Of a stretch of 64,000 nt of DNA, positions 55,431 through 64,000 are shown piece by piece. The notes below the pieces were generated by a model that was given only the letters and a program-made list of their open reading frames with translations, had not been told where the DNA came from and searched no databases. The position numbers and the translations under genes are program-made. The stretch covers positions 1 to 64,000 of the forward strand of contig JAGYYJ010001503.1 of NCBI GenBank assembly GCA_019671005.1. Direction: 5' to 3'. The DNA comes from Hibiscus mutabilis. Lineage: Eukaryota; Streptophyta; Magnoliopsida; Malvales; Malvaceae. The stretch's first letter is position 1. The number at the start of each line of letters is the position of its first letter.

Positions 55431-57750
55431 CGATCAAGGTTCTCCCTGTTGCTAGGAATGGTCTCCCGAGAATGATGGGTGCATGCTCATCTGCTTCACA
55501 ATCCAAAACAATAAAGTTAGCGAGAAAAATAAATTTATCAACTTTTACCAATATGTCCTCGATTTTTCCCTCTGGATGCACATAGGATAAGTCGGCTAGC
55601 TGTAGCATAACTGTTGTAGGTCTTGCCTTCCTGATTCCTAGTTTCTGGAAAACCGATTTAGGCATCAAGTTTATGCTAGCCCCAAGGTCGCATAATGCTT
55701 TCCCGACATAGTTATTTCCAATGGAACAGGGTATTGTGAAACTTCCGGGATCCTTCAACTTGGGTGGCATACGATTGTGCAACATTGCCATGCATCCCTC
55801 TGTTGCGGCAACTGTTTCAAACTCTCCTAGCCTTGTTCTCTTGGACACAATGTCTTTAAGGAACTTGGCATAGTTTGGCATTTGTTCAATTGCTTCCACC
55901 AATGGCAAGTTGATGTGGACTTGCTTTAGGATATCAAGAAACTTCTTGAATTGGTATTCTTGCTTTTGTCGTTTCAACATTTGTGGGAATGGTGGTGGAA
56001 GTCGGATATCTTCGATCTTTTCATTGGTTTGAAACCTGATTGACGGCATTGCCGGGACAACTAGAGTTGCCGAGGCATTATCAACTGGGGTTGTCGAGGC
56101 ATGCTTATCGCAAGTTGCCGAGGCGTCTTTATCGTCGGTTACCGAGGCATGCTTATCGCAAGTTGTCGCGGCAATTCCTGGTTCAGCATCTGAGGCTTTG
56201 CCGCTAGGTTCGTCTTGATCTTTTTGTGGAGTTTTGTTTGACGAGCGGGTTTGAACCTCTCTAAGTTGTTGGCCACTTCTAGTGGTGATCGCCTTACATT
56301 GCTCATGGCCAGTTCCTCTTGCGACTTCAGTATCGCTAGGTAAACCTCCTTGTGGTCTAGTATTCAGATTTTGAGCAAACTGTCCGACTTGATTTTCCAA
56401 TGATTTGATTACCGCCTCTTGATTTTGCAATCTCATCTCGGTCATGTTAATAAAAGCATCAGTTCTTTTTATGAAATTACCATTCTCAGGCATATAAGAT
56501 TCAGTTTTCATCATAAAAGCATCTAGAGAAATTTCCAAAGAACTAGATGTTGTCGGTTGTTGCTGCGGTAACTGTTGCCGTGGGATATTCTGTTGGAATC
56601 CCGATGCTTGTGCATTCTGATTGTTTTGGTTTAGAGCATTGTTGGGATTACTCCATGAAAAATTTGGGTGCTTCTTCCAAGCTGGATTGTATATATTGGA
56701 CATCACATTGTTGTTCCGATTGTAATTCCCTACATAGAAGCTGGATTCCGGATTCTGCATACATTCAGAAGAATTATGGTTATCACCACATAACTCACAA
56801 AAAGAATCCATTACCTTGACTTCATGTGTGTTGTTTGGTTTTTGCATGTTCTGGACCATTTTGGTTAAAGTGGCCAATTGTGCCGAAATTGAATCTGATG
56901 ATCCTAGTTCATGTATTGTGGCTTGGCGTCTAACTCCTCCTCTTCTAGTGGATGGGAATTGATAATCATTCTTGGCCAGCCTATTTAAAATTTGCATTGC
57001 TTCTTCATGCGACTTATCTAGGAGTATGCCGTTTACCGAGGCATCTAGAATTATCCTTGTTGGTGTATTTACGGTGTTGTAAAACATTGTTACTTGAGTC
57101 CACACCGGGAATCCGTGTAGGGGGCATTTGTGTAGAAGTTCTCTATATCGCTCCCAAGCCTCGTACATGGATTCATCATCTGCCTGCCGAAAAGAAGTAA
57201 TATCGTTACGAAGCTTATCAGTCAAATTTGTAGGATCGAATCTAGCAAGGAAATCACGACAAAGATCAGTCCAAGATGCTATTGATCCGGCAGGAATGCT
57301 ATTCAACCATGCTTTCGCCCTATCCCTCAGTGAATAGGGGAATAATCTTAATCGTAATACATCGGGGGTGACTCCGTGTATCTTGAACGAGTTGCAAATC
57401 TCGAGGAAAGATTTCAGATGTTGTCGTGCATCTTGATTCTTTGAGCCGCCAAATTGACCTATTGTGTTGATCATATTAAACATTACCGGTTTCAACTCAA
57501 AGTGGTCGGCTTCAATTTCAGGTACGACAACTCCTGGATTAAGTCCATCAAGATCTTCTTCAAGATAGTCTCGTATAATTCTGTTTCGTGCAAGAATCAC
57601 TCCTCCTCTTGCTGGAACATCTTGATTCATATTGCCGTCTTGATTAGCCATTGCTACTCTTATCCTTCGTCTAAGTCTTTGTAAGGTTCGTTCAATTTCT
57701 GGATCAAAGGGATATTCGGTGAAGTCGGTCTCATACTGGTCATATACCAA
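55396..57750 (-). CDS. gag: Athila Gag and protease, 784 codons
   Basis: The longest open frame in the window. Residues about 85-240 form the Retrotrans_gag domain (VMFNMINTIGQFGG, FSLRDRAKAWLNS-like YSLRDRAKAWLNSIPAGSI, DLCRDFLARFDPTNLTDKL, MYEAWERYRELLHKCPLHGF). A CCHC knuckle (CELCGDNHNSSEC) lies near residues 312-330, then a Gln/Asn-rich stretch. Residues about 515-565 are an Ala/Asp/Lys/His-rich repeat (DKHASA type). The aspartic protease is near residue 685 (ALCDLGASINLMPKSVF; DLG as in other Athila elements) and reaches IILGRPFLATGRTLIDVEK before the frame is lost in an A-run. Gag packages element RNA in cytoplasmic particles. The start at 57750 is the first Met of the open frame; MANQDGN at about 57651 is an alternative. 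Confidence 0.92.
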   Translation of the reverse strand: MVYDQYETDFTEYPFDPEIERTLQRLRRRIRVAMANQDGNMNQDVPARGGVILARNRIIRDYLEEDLDGLNPGVVVPEIEADHFELKPVMFNMINTIGQFGGSKNQDARQHLKSFLEICNSFKIHGVTPDVLRLRLFPYSLRDRAKAWLNSIPAGSIASWTDLCRDFLARFDPTNLTDKLRNDITSFRQADDESMYEAWERYRELLHKCPLHGFPVWTQVTMFYNTVNTPTRIILDASVNGILLDKSHEEAMQILNRLAKNDYQFPSTRRGGVRRQATIHELGSSDSISAQLATLTKMVQNMQKPNNTHEVKVMDSFCELCGDNHNSSECMQNPESSFYVGNYNRNNNVMSNIYNPAWKKHPNFSWSNPNNALNQNNQNAQASGFQQNIPRQQLPQQQPTTSSSLEISLDAFMMKTESYMPENGNFIKRTDAFINMTEMRLQNQEAVIKSLENQVGQFAQNLNTRPQGGLPSDTEVARGTGHEQCKAITTRSGQQLREVQTRSSNKTPQKDQDEPSGKASDAEPGIAATTCDKHASVTDDKDASATCDKHASTTPVDNASATLVVPAMPSIRFQTNEKIEDIRLPPPFPQMLKRQKQEYQFKKFLDILKQVHINLPLVEAIEQMPNYAKFLKDIVSKRTRLGEFETVAATEGCMAMLHNRMPPKLKDPGSFTIPCSIGNNYVGKALCDLGASINLMPKSVFQKLGIRKARPTTVMLQLADLSYVHPEGKIEDILVKVDKFIFLANFIVLDCEADEHAPIILGRPFLATGRTLIDVEKRAHNEGE

Positions 57751-57840
57751 AGCAAAACCAAAGTTTGTTAGCCCTTTGAATTTTAAACAAGAAAAATAAA
57801 AAGAAAGTGCAAGAAAATAAAAACAAAGTCGCTATTGCCA
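57751..57840 (-). other. Athila leader between PBS and gag
   Basis: About 90 bp, A-rich, without other recognisable signal. The short leader agrees with gag starting near 57750. Confidence 0.6.
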
Positions 57841-57857
57841 ATCCCGCAACGGCGCCA
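57841..57857 (-). promoter_or_regulatory. Athila primer binding site, Asp-tRNA type
   Basis: The minus strand reads TGGCGCCGTTGCGGGAT, seven bases from the 5' LTR. It matches the plant PBS complementary to the tRNA-Asp 3' end (TGGCGCCGTTGCCGGGGA) except for one missing C and a change near its end. Asp PBS is typical of Athila/Tat elements. Confidence 0.9.
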
Positions 57858-57864
57858 AAAAACT

Positions 57865-59418
57865 TGTTGCGCGTAATAAGTGTGCTACATAAATGTACAA
57901 GTATACACGTCGCAAGTTATAGTATAAAAGATATCGTCTCCACAGGATTGGTGCTACTTCAAGAATCTAGTCTCTTGCCTTTGTAAAAAGTAAAAACACA
58001 AGTAAAGGATTATAGGAGTTTAACTAATAACTAATCTAGAAAGCAATAAAGTAAATGAATAGATGAGATCAATTGAGAGAGAGATAGGCCAGGTTATCGT
58101 GAGTTGAGGTTTGATAGCCGATTGGATCATTTTGGTAAAAGAGTGTGCGGGCAACTCGGTTGCCGTGGCAACTTACTACTAACGGGCTGCCTTGGCAACT
58201 AATCGATGGTTGCCTGGGCAACTACTTGGGCGTCTGGGTAGCAACCTTCAAGGTTCGGCAGAGCGTTCTTCAATGGTTTCTTCTTATCCCTAAGTCAAAA
58301 CTCTAGCTACTTGTGCATGCCTTGATAATACATCCCTACGTGAATCAAGGGTGAACAACAACCAATCTTGCGCTCCTCTTAACCGTTGAAATCCTTAACT
58401 TATTCCTAAGCCGGATTAATCTTCACCATCAATAGATTGAATAAAGATCATATTCATTCGTTTCTTGAATCTAACTCTCCCGATATTAGATAAATAGATG
58501 AAAACACGAGATCCTCTCCCAATTCACTCGCAAACAAGAATAAGAACCAAGAATGAATAAACCTTGAAGTAGAAAAGTGCAAACTCTTATTACCTAAACA
58601 AAAACCAATAGTTTCTCACAACCACAAAACACAATAACCATAGCCAAATAGATTTAGTTCGTGGCTAGGTTCCAAAGAAACACAAGATAAACAATCCCTA
58701 GCATGAGCCCAATCGAACAAGAAAGAAAAAGATGAAGAATGAGGCTTGTCGAAATCCTCCTTGCCCTTGATGCTTGTCGAAAATTCTCTCCTCTTGCCCT
58801 CCTTGGACTTGTCGAAATTTCCCTCTTTTTCTCTCTATGGATTGTCGAAATCTCCTTCTTATTTATAGGGCTAGGCCAAAGTCCTTCTTTGAGGAGGAAG
58901 TTAAGTTGGAATTAAATTATCTTTAAAGAATATAATTCTTTATTATAATTGTATTCCTACTAGAACTTCTCATATCTTCTTGGAATTTAATTCTTCTTTA
59001 ATCTCTGCATGGCAATCAAATTCCTTTGGGTTTGGGCTTTGCTCCACGTCATCTTGGGCTTGTATAGTCATCAATTTCGACTACCATATCACCTTTGCTC
59101 TTGTCGACAATTGCCATGGCAACTGGCTCGGCGTCTCCTTCATGCATTGCCCTGGCAACTAGCTCGGCGTATCCTTCATGCATTGCCCTGACAACTAGCT
59201 CTAGCCTTTCTTTGGCAAGTGATCCTGTACATACACACAAAACACACCAAAGCAGCATCTTTTCCCACAAAAACTACCAAGTTATGTAATCAAGCTCAAC
59301 GATGGAAGGAAACATGGATTAATGCATGAATGGCTAATTATGCAACTAATATGGGCCTAAGTCTAACAATAATATGAGTAAAAAGGGTAAGAAAAATAGT
59401 ACTTTTGAACACTTATCA
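57865..59418 (-). mobile_element. 5' LTR of the Athila element
   Basis: Starts TGTTGCGCG and ends CTTATCA on the plus strand, then target duplication CATGC. 1,554 bp, close to the other LTR along its full length, which indicates a comparatively recent insertion. Contains the same GCCnnGGCAAC palindromes and minisatellite (59110-59210). Confidence 0.96.
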
Positions 59419-60299
59419 CATGCCTATAGGGATTTGTCTTGAATATGCCATCTTGAGAATGATCTTCTACCATGCTGCTATCTTTGAGAAATTGATGATT
59501 GTGAAGTTATATGGTGTTTATAGGATGTTTTGAGTGTGTTAGTTTAAGCCAAAGTATCATATGTTGGACCAAGAGGTCATTATAGCTCTGTACGTATAGG
59601 TACTGGTCCTCAAGAATCGGTATGCAGGGTCTTATCTCAGCTCAATCTGGGGAAAAATGCCTAGGCATACCGATACGCCTGGTAACTGTATCGATACACG
59701 TAGCTGATAAATAAGCATGGTTTTGGTACATGGGTAGCCGTATCGATATGACCTTTAGCTACTGGAATTCCATATTTTTTAGAAAACATACCCGTACTGA
59801 TACGCTTGATGATCGTATCACTACGCCTTCGTATTTTGACCCTGTTGCATACAAAAGGGCCCTGTACCGGTACGCCAGTCGTTAAATCATTTTATGATGC
59901 TTTCTGAAGTTTGTTTTCTTTGCAATTTAGTCAATGTTTCTTGTTTATGCAATTAAATAAGTTTGGATGGTTATTTTAATCTGAGATTTAACCTGATAAT
60001 ATGAAATATGACAAATTAAGGATTGGTAACTTTAATTTCACAAGTATCATCTTAATTGTCAAAAATTGCATTTTAGTCCCTAAAATGCAAATTTGAGCAA
60101 ATAGATGTCAGTTCGATGCCTGATTGAGTTGTAACCCACACCATAACCAGTATGATCACCTTAGGACTTAAAAATGCATTTAGATAAGATAAAAGGAAAA
60201 AATGGGCCATTTCAAAGTAAATCTTCTGGGTTTGTCTCAGCTACCTTAATGTAGCTCGCTCGATTCAGTATTTGACTAGACCAGGCTAAGGGGGTTACA
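59419..60299 (+). mobile_element. 5' LTR of Tekay element E3, right part
   Basis: Resumes the Tekay LTR at CATGCCTATAGGG, equivalent to 10907 in E1, and ends GGGGGTTACA. It holds the TACCGATACG cluster (59590-59880), with CTAGGCATACCGATACGCC (59661) and CTGTATCGATACACG. Without the Athila insert the LTR is about 3.4 kb. Confidence 0.95.
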
Positions 60300-60304
60300 T
60301 TTGT

Positions 60305-60320
60305 TGGTATCAAAGCCAGG
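60305..60320 (+). promoter_or_regulatory. Primer binding site, initiator-Met tRNA type (E3)
   Basis: TGGTATCAAAGCCAGG, 5 bp after the LTR end, as in E2. Confidence 0.87.
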
Positions 60321-60583
60321 TTTTGATTGTTGGGAGGTGGGTTATGGTTGTTTGATATATTAGTGATGAATGTTTCCTCTGAGTGTTATGCACGGTGTTT
60401 GGAATTGTGAGATTATGTTCGATATGTGAAATGTTTGAGGTGTTTAGCTTGGGGACACATTGCCTTATTACTACTAGAGTTAAATGATTTTGTCTTTAAA
60501 CAATAGTGACTTGGATTCTAGCTACAAGCAGGCCTAATTGTTTTTTTATTGCATTATCATGTTTTAAACTCATATTTTTGTGA

Positions 60584-61450
60584 ATGGGATCGAGACGAGA
60601 GACGATAGCACATATGGGGAGTATAGTGAATAGATAAGATAAAGAGTTGCCTCATCCTCCACCGATTTCTCCTGCTGGTGTTGGAGTTGAGAGTAGTGCC
60701 CTTTAGGCACCACAAGGACCTATTTTTGGTGACATGACACCGTTAATCCAAGCGATGACAGGAGCTTTTCAGGCAACCATGGCTAGAGTGCAAGTACCTG
60801 CACCGGTGCCTGTAGCTATGAATATCGAACTACCTTTAGAGCGTTTGTGTAGCCTAGGTGGTACTAAGTTTAGAGGTTTAGCTCTTAAAGTAGCTGGGGA
60901 GTGGTTTGCTAGCACAGAGAGGATTCTAGGCCAGATAGAGTGTTCAGATGTTCACAAGCTGGGTTGTATAGTGTCGTTGTTGTAGGGTGATTCTTACAGC
61001 TGGTAGACAACTGTTGTTGCGGGTGTGGCATCTACTGATGTAACATGGGACTTCTTTTATGCTGCTTTCTGCAAGAAGTATTTGGGAACTCGTTATCGAG
61101 ATGAGAAGAATAAGGAGTTTATGGATTTAGAGTAGGGAAACATATCTGTTTCTGAGTATGAGATCTAGTTTTTCCGGTTGAGCAAGTATGCTCTTGAGCT
61201 GGTTGCTGATGAGCGACAACGTTATGACAAATTCTGTTATAGGTTGATCAAGGAGGTGAAGACATACATGTTGGCTACAGACTATATAGAGTTTGATGTC
61301 TTGGTTTCTCGAGCTAAGAATATATAATAGAATTTGGGGTTGTCTGCTCATTTTGAGAGTTCTTTTGTTGGGAAGACGCATGCTGAGTCAGATGTTGGCC
61401 GAGATCGTTACAAGAAGCATTGAGATAGGAGGTACCGACCAGATTAGATG
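60584..61450 (+). pseudogene. Tekay gag of E3, with stops
   Basis: Same frame and domains as E1 gag: Pro-rich start, FRGLALKVAGEWFASTERI, KKYLGTRYRDEK, then a basic tail. In-frame stops at 60704, 60983 and 61166 coincide codon for codon with E1 stops 12194, 12473 and 12656; stops at 61004 and 61133 are private to E3. Further breaks follow near 61326 and 61423. The capsid core is complete in length, unlike in E2. Confidence 0.88.
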
Positions 61451-61960
61451 CGTGGTGGAAGCAATGCTGGGTGAGGTCCACAAGATCAAAATACCTATGC
61501 TGGAGTACCTGAGTGTAGGCGTTGTGGTAGGAGGCATTTAGGGAGTGTTGGGGTGCCCTGGGTACGTGTTGGAACTGTGGATCACGATATCATCTTAGGC
61601 GTGATTGTCTGCAGTTAGCTAGGAAAGGTCAGGCTCTTGCACCAGTGTTGTGCCACAGAGAGGCCGTGGGCACGATCGTGGACATTTCCAGCGTAAAGAT
61701 GATGGTCAGATGGTAGTTGCTCTTACCGCAGTAGTTCAGCCTGAGGGTGATGGACCGGCGAGAGTTTGCACCATCGTGTGGGAAGGAATAATAGCGATGT
61801 GATTGTAGGTACATTTACTTTGCAGTCCATACCATTGCTTTCTTTGATAGATTATGGCTCTACGCATTCATATATCCTGCACGAACATGCTTACTTGCTT
61901 GATATACCTGTAGAAGTTTTAGATGTTGGTATGAGGGTAACTAGTTCCTTTGGGGAGATG
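61451..61960 (+). pseudogene. Zinc knuckle and protease of E3
   Basis: The knuckle region (about 61500-61610) is present but frameshifted. The protease reads DVIVGTFTLQSIPLLSLID followed by YGSTHSYIL, so the active-site DSG is DYG (61848-61856), which should abolish activity. GIPVEVLDVGMRVTSSFG-like text follows (here DIPVEVLDVGMRVTSSFGEM), past the point where E1 is cut by the satellite (13437). Confidence 0.83.
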
Positions 61961-62950
61961 GTAGTTGGTAGGAGTTTGTATATGAGATGCCCTTTGATGG
62001 TTCAAGGGTATGTGTTTACGGTTGACCTGATAAAGTTACCATTTCATGGTTTTGATGTAATCTTAGGGATGGATTGGTTGTCTAAACATCGGGCTATGGT
62101 TGATTTTGAGACCAAGCGAGTTTCGTTGAGACTTGTTGAGGATTACGAAGTGGTGGTTATGGGCAAGAATGTCAAGTTCTTGTCCAATATTGTTTCAACT
62201 TTGGAAGCGCAAAAGATGATGGAATCTGGGGGCCAAGCATACCTAGCTTATGTTATGAACTCGAATATGAAGAAAGTGTGTGCCCAAGATATTCGCATTG
62301 TTTGTGATTTTATGGAGGTGTTTTCGAAAGAGTTGTGGGTTTACCACCGAATAGGGAAGTGGAGTTTTGCATCGAGACGTACACAGATACGGCTCCAGTG
62401 TCGATTGCACCCTATTGCATGGCACCGAAGGAGTTGAAAAAGTTGAAAACACAATTACAGGAGTTATTGGATCGTGGTTTCATTCAGCCTAGTATGTCAC
62501 CAAGTGCAGCACCGTTGTTATTTGTGTAAAAGAAAGATGGCACGTTGAGGATGTACATTGATTATTAGAAACTGAATAAGTTGACGATTAAGAACAAGTA
62601 TCATTTTCCAAGGATTAATGATTTGTTTGATCAGTTTCGAGGTGCGACAGTGTTTTCCAAGATTGATTTGAGGTCGGGGTATTATCAGTTGAAGGTGAAG
62701 GATAAAGATGTACCGAAGAGAGCTTTTCCTACGTGTTATGTGTATTATGAGTTCTTGGCGATGCCATCTGGGTTGACAAATGCACTGACAGCATTCATGG
62801 ATATGATGAATCAGATGTTCCATTAATTCTTGGATCAATTTGTGGTAGTGTTCATCGATGGCATCCTTGTGTACTCTCATACCAAGAAAGTTCCTGATCG
62901 ACACTTACGGATTGTGTTGAAAGTTCTGTTGGACAATAAGTTTTATGTAT
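61961..62950 (+). pseudogene. Reverse transcriptase of E3, active-site Asp lost
   Basis: The linker (SLYMRCPLMVQGYVFTVDL, LPFHGFDVILGMDWLSKHRA) is in the 61766 frame up to about 62330, where a frameshift moves to 62335-62529 (LPPNREVEF, KELKKLKTQLQELLDRGFI, SPSAAPLLFV). Stops at 62527 and 62566 precede KNKYHFPRINDLFDQFRGA, FSKIDLRSGYYQLKVKDKDV and FLAMPSGLTNA. The active-site block reads VVFIDGILVYS (about 62845-62877): the second Asp of the xxDD motif is Gly. Another stop lies at 62824. Confidence 0.88.
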
Positions 62951-63878
62951 GCTGAGCAAGCATGAGTTTTGGATCAAGCAAGTTGTGTTCATTGGTCATG
63001 TTGTTTCAGCTAAGGGTGTTCACGTGGATCCGTAAAAAAATTGAAGCTATTGTGAATTGGAAGCAACCAAATTCGGTATCGAAGGTTCGTAGCTTTCTAG
63101 GGTTAGCAGGATATTATCGATGCTTCGTGGATGGTTTTTCGAAGATTACTGCTCCTTTGACGAAGTTGTTGCAGAAAGATGTGAGTTTTGAGTGGACAAA
63201 AGGTAGACAATAAGCTTTTGACAAGCTGAAGGAAACTTTGATGCAAGCTCCAATCTTGATTCAACCTGAGTCAGGGAAGGAGTTTGTTGTGTATAGCGAC
63301 ACATCTTATATGGGTTTGGGGTGTGCTCTGATGCAAGAGGAAAGAGTTGTCAGTTATGCATCTAGACAATTGAAGGTGCACAACGCAACTATCCTACGCA
63401 AGATATTGAGCTTGCTGTAGTGGTGTTTGCGTTGAAGATTTGATGACAATATCTTTATGGTGATAAGTGTACTGTGTACACGGATCACAAAAGTTTGAAA
63501 TACTTGATGTCACAAAAAGAGTTGAATCTTAGGCAACGAAGATTGTTGGAGTTGGTTAACGATTACGATCTAACAATCGAGTATCATCTGGGTAAGGCTA
63601 ACGTGGTAGCCGATGCTTTGAGTAAAAAGGTTGTGGTTGAGTTGAGGGTGATGTTTTCTCGTTTGAGTGTAACGCGAGATGGTGGGTTGTTGGCTGAGTT
63701 GCAAATGAAGTCATTGTTGTTGCAGTTGATTAAGAAGCAACCGTATGATAATTCTTATGCATCGGAGGTCAATGACATCTTGGGTGGCAACGAGACGGAT
63801 TTTTTTCAGTGATGAAGGTGTTTTGTGTTTCAAGAGTCGAATAGTGGTGCCAAAAGATGAGGAGTTAAGGCACACTAT
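62951..63878 (+). pseudogene. RNase H and connection of E3, ending at the first integrase residues
   Basis: RT thumb (KIEAIVNWKQPNSVSKVRSF, LGLAGYYRCFVDGFSKI) at 63040-63150, then RNase H: APILIQPESGKEFVVYSDTS (63247-63306) and VYTDHKSLKYLMSQKELNLR (63471-63531) with LTIEYHLGKANVVADALS (63568-63621). The connection domain is readable to RLSVTRDGGLLAELQ. Stop at 63211 and a frameshift near 63395. Integrase is present only as its first residues (IVVPKDEELRHT); at 63879 the sequence jumps into LTR. Confidence 0.87.
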
Positions 63879-64000
63879 CTGAAGTTTGTTTTCTTTGCAA
63901 TTTAGTCCATGTTTCTTGTTTATAGAATTAAATGAGTTTGGATGGTTATTTTAAGCTAATATTTAACATGATAGTATGAAATATGACTAGTTAAGGATTG
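63879..64000 (+). mobile_element. 3' LTR fragment of E3, running off the window
   Basis: CTGAAGTTTGTTTTCTTTGC onward matches 59905-60026 of the E3 5' LTR, close to base by base. The preceding 3 kb or so of LTR, the polypurine tract and all of integrase are absent, so a deletion joined pol to the last part of the 3' LTR. About 275 bp more of LTR would be expected beyond the window. Confidence 0.9.

Larger units (their letters stand above)
47645..59418 (-). mobile_element. Full-length Athila-type Ty3/gypsy retrotransposon nested in the E3 LTR
   Basis: 11,774 bp with two similar LTRs (1,563 and 1,554 bp), an Asp-type PBS, gag, protease, RT, RNase H, integrase, an additional ORF after integrase, a polypurine tract and a 5-bp target duplication. 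All genes lie on the minus strand, so the 5' LTR is on the right. PBS type, DLGASIN protease and the extra 3' ORF are the standard marks of the Athila lineage. Internal stops and frame breaks make it non-autonomous, but the intact ends and similar LTRs show it is the youngest large insertion here. Confidence 0.97.

Noticed and set aside
57841..57857. tRNA-Asp gene or fragment
   Set aside because: Only the 3' terminal 17 bases match, directly beside an LTR, which is the definition of a primer binding site. No cloverleaf upstream.

Overview
This window looks like plant heterochromatin, probably pericentromeric or centromeric. I see no host gene, tRNA or rRNA. Almost every base belongs to one of two things: a tandem satellite with a monomer of about 170 bp, or a retrotransposon. 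The retrotransposons are Ty3/gypsy chromovirus-like (Tekay/Del type, LTRs of about 3.4-3.8 kb, initiator-Met PBS), Ty3/gypsy Athila-like (Asp-type PBS, extra ORF after pol), Ty1/copia Sirevirus-like (repeated GGGGGAG tracts) and L1-type LINEs. Monomer length, LTR ends (TGTAACRCCC) and element types point to an angiosperm. I cannot name the species.

Layout: 1-845 unclassified AT-rich DNA. 846-3343 minus-strand Tekay 3' LTR and integrase/chromodomain remnant, joined to a plus-strand LINE remnant (3344-5226). 5227-8393 satellite (+). 8394-13436 truncated Tekay element E1. 13437-14822 satellite (+). 14823-15622 Athila LTR fragment. 15623-17343 Sirevirus remnant. 17344-25425 satellite (-) with a small LINE insertion at 18945-19256. 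25426-33197 Tekay element E2, lacking its 3' end. 33198-35616 satellite (+), then 35617-36788 satellite (-). 36789-40987 minus-strand Tekay LTR and integrase, again joined to LINE sequence (40988-42376). 42377-45115 satellite (+). 45116-64000 Tekay element E3, whose 5' LTR is split by a complete 11.8-kb Athila element (47645-59418).

History readable from the sequence: Tekay and LINE copies fused, satellite expanded, and a Tekay element inserted into the satellite and acquired stop codons. A block of at least 10 kb was then duplicated: copy A is about 846-13436 and copy B about 38477-61940 without the Athila element. The copies share the same integrase/LINE junction, the same satellite/LTR junction and three identical gag stop codons, so the duplication followed inactivation. 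Athila entered copy B only, leaving a 5-bp target duplication (CATGC).

No coding region appears able to make a full element product. E2 has lost the integrase catalytic Glu, E3 has lost an Asp of the reverse transcriptase active site, and the Athila element has two stops and two frame breaks in gag-pol plus one stop in its env-position ORF. The best leads are higher-order satellite structure (a ten-monomer unit of about 1.70 kb), a CTAGGCRTACCGATACG-like motif cluster shared by LTRs of two retrotransposon superfamilies, a GTTGCCnnGGCAAC micro-repeat spread through the LTRs and coding regions of the Athila element, and a possible LTR-encoded intron.
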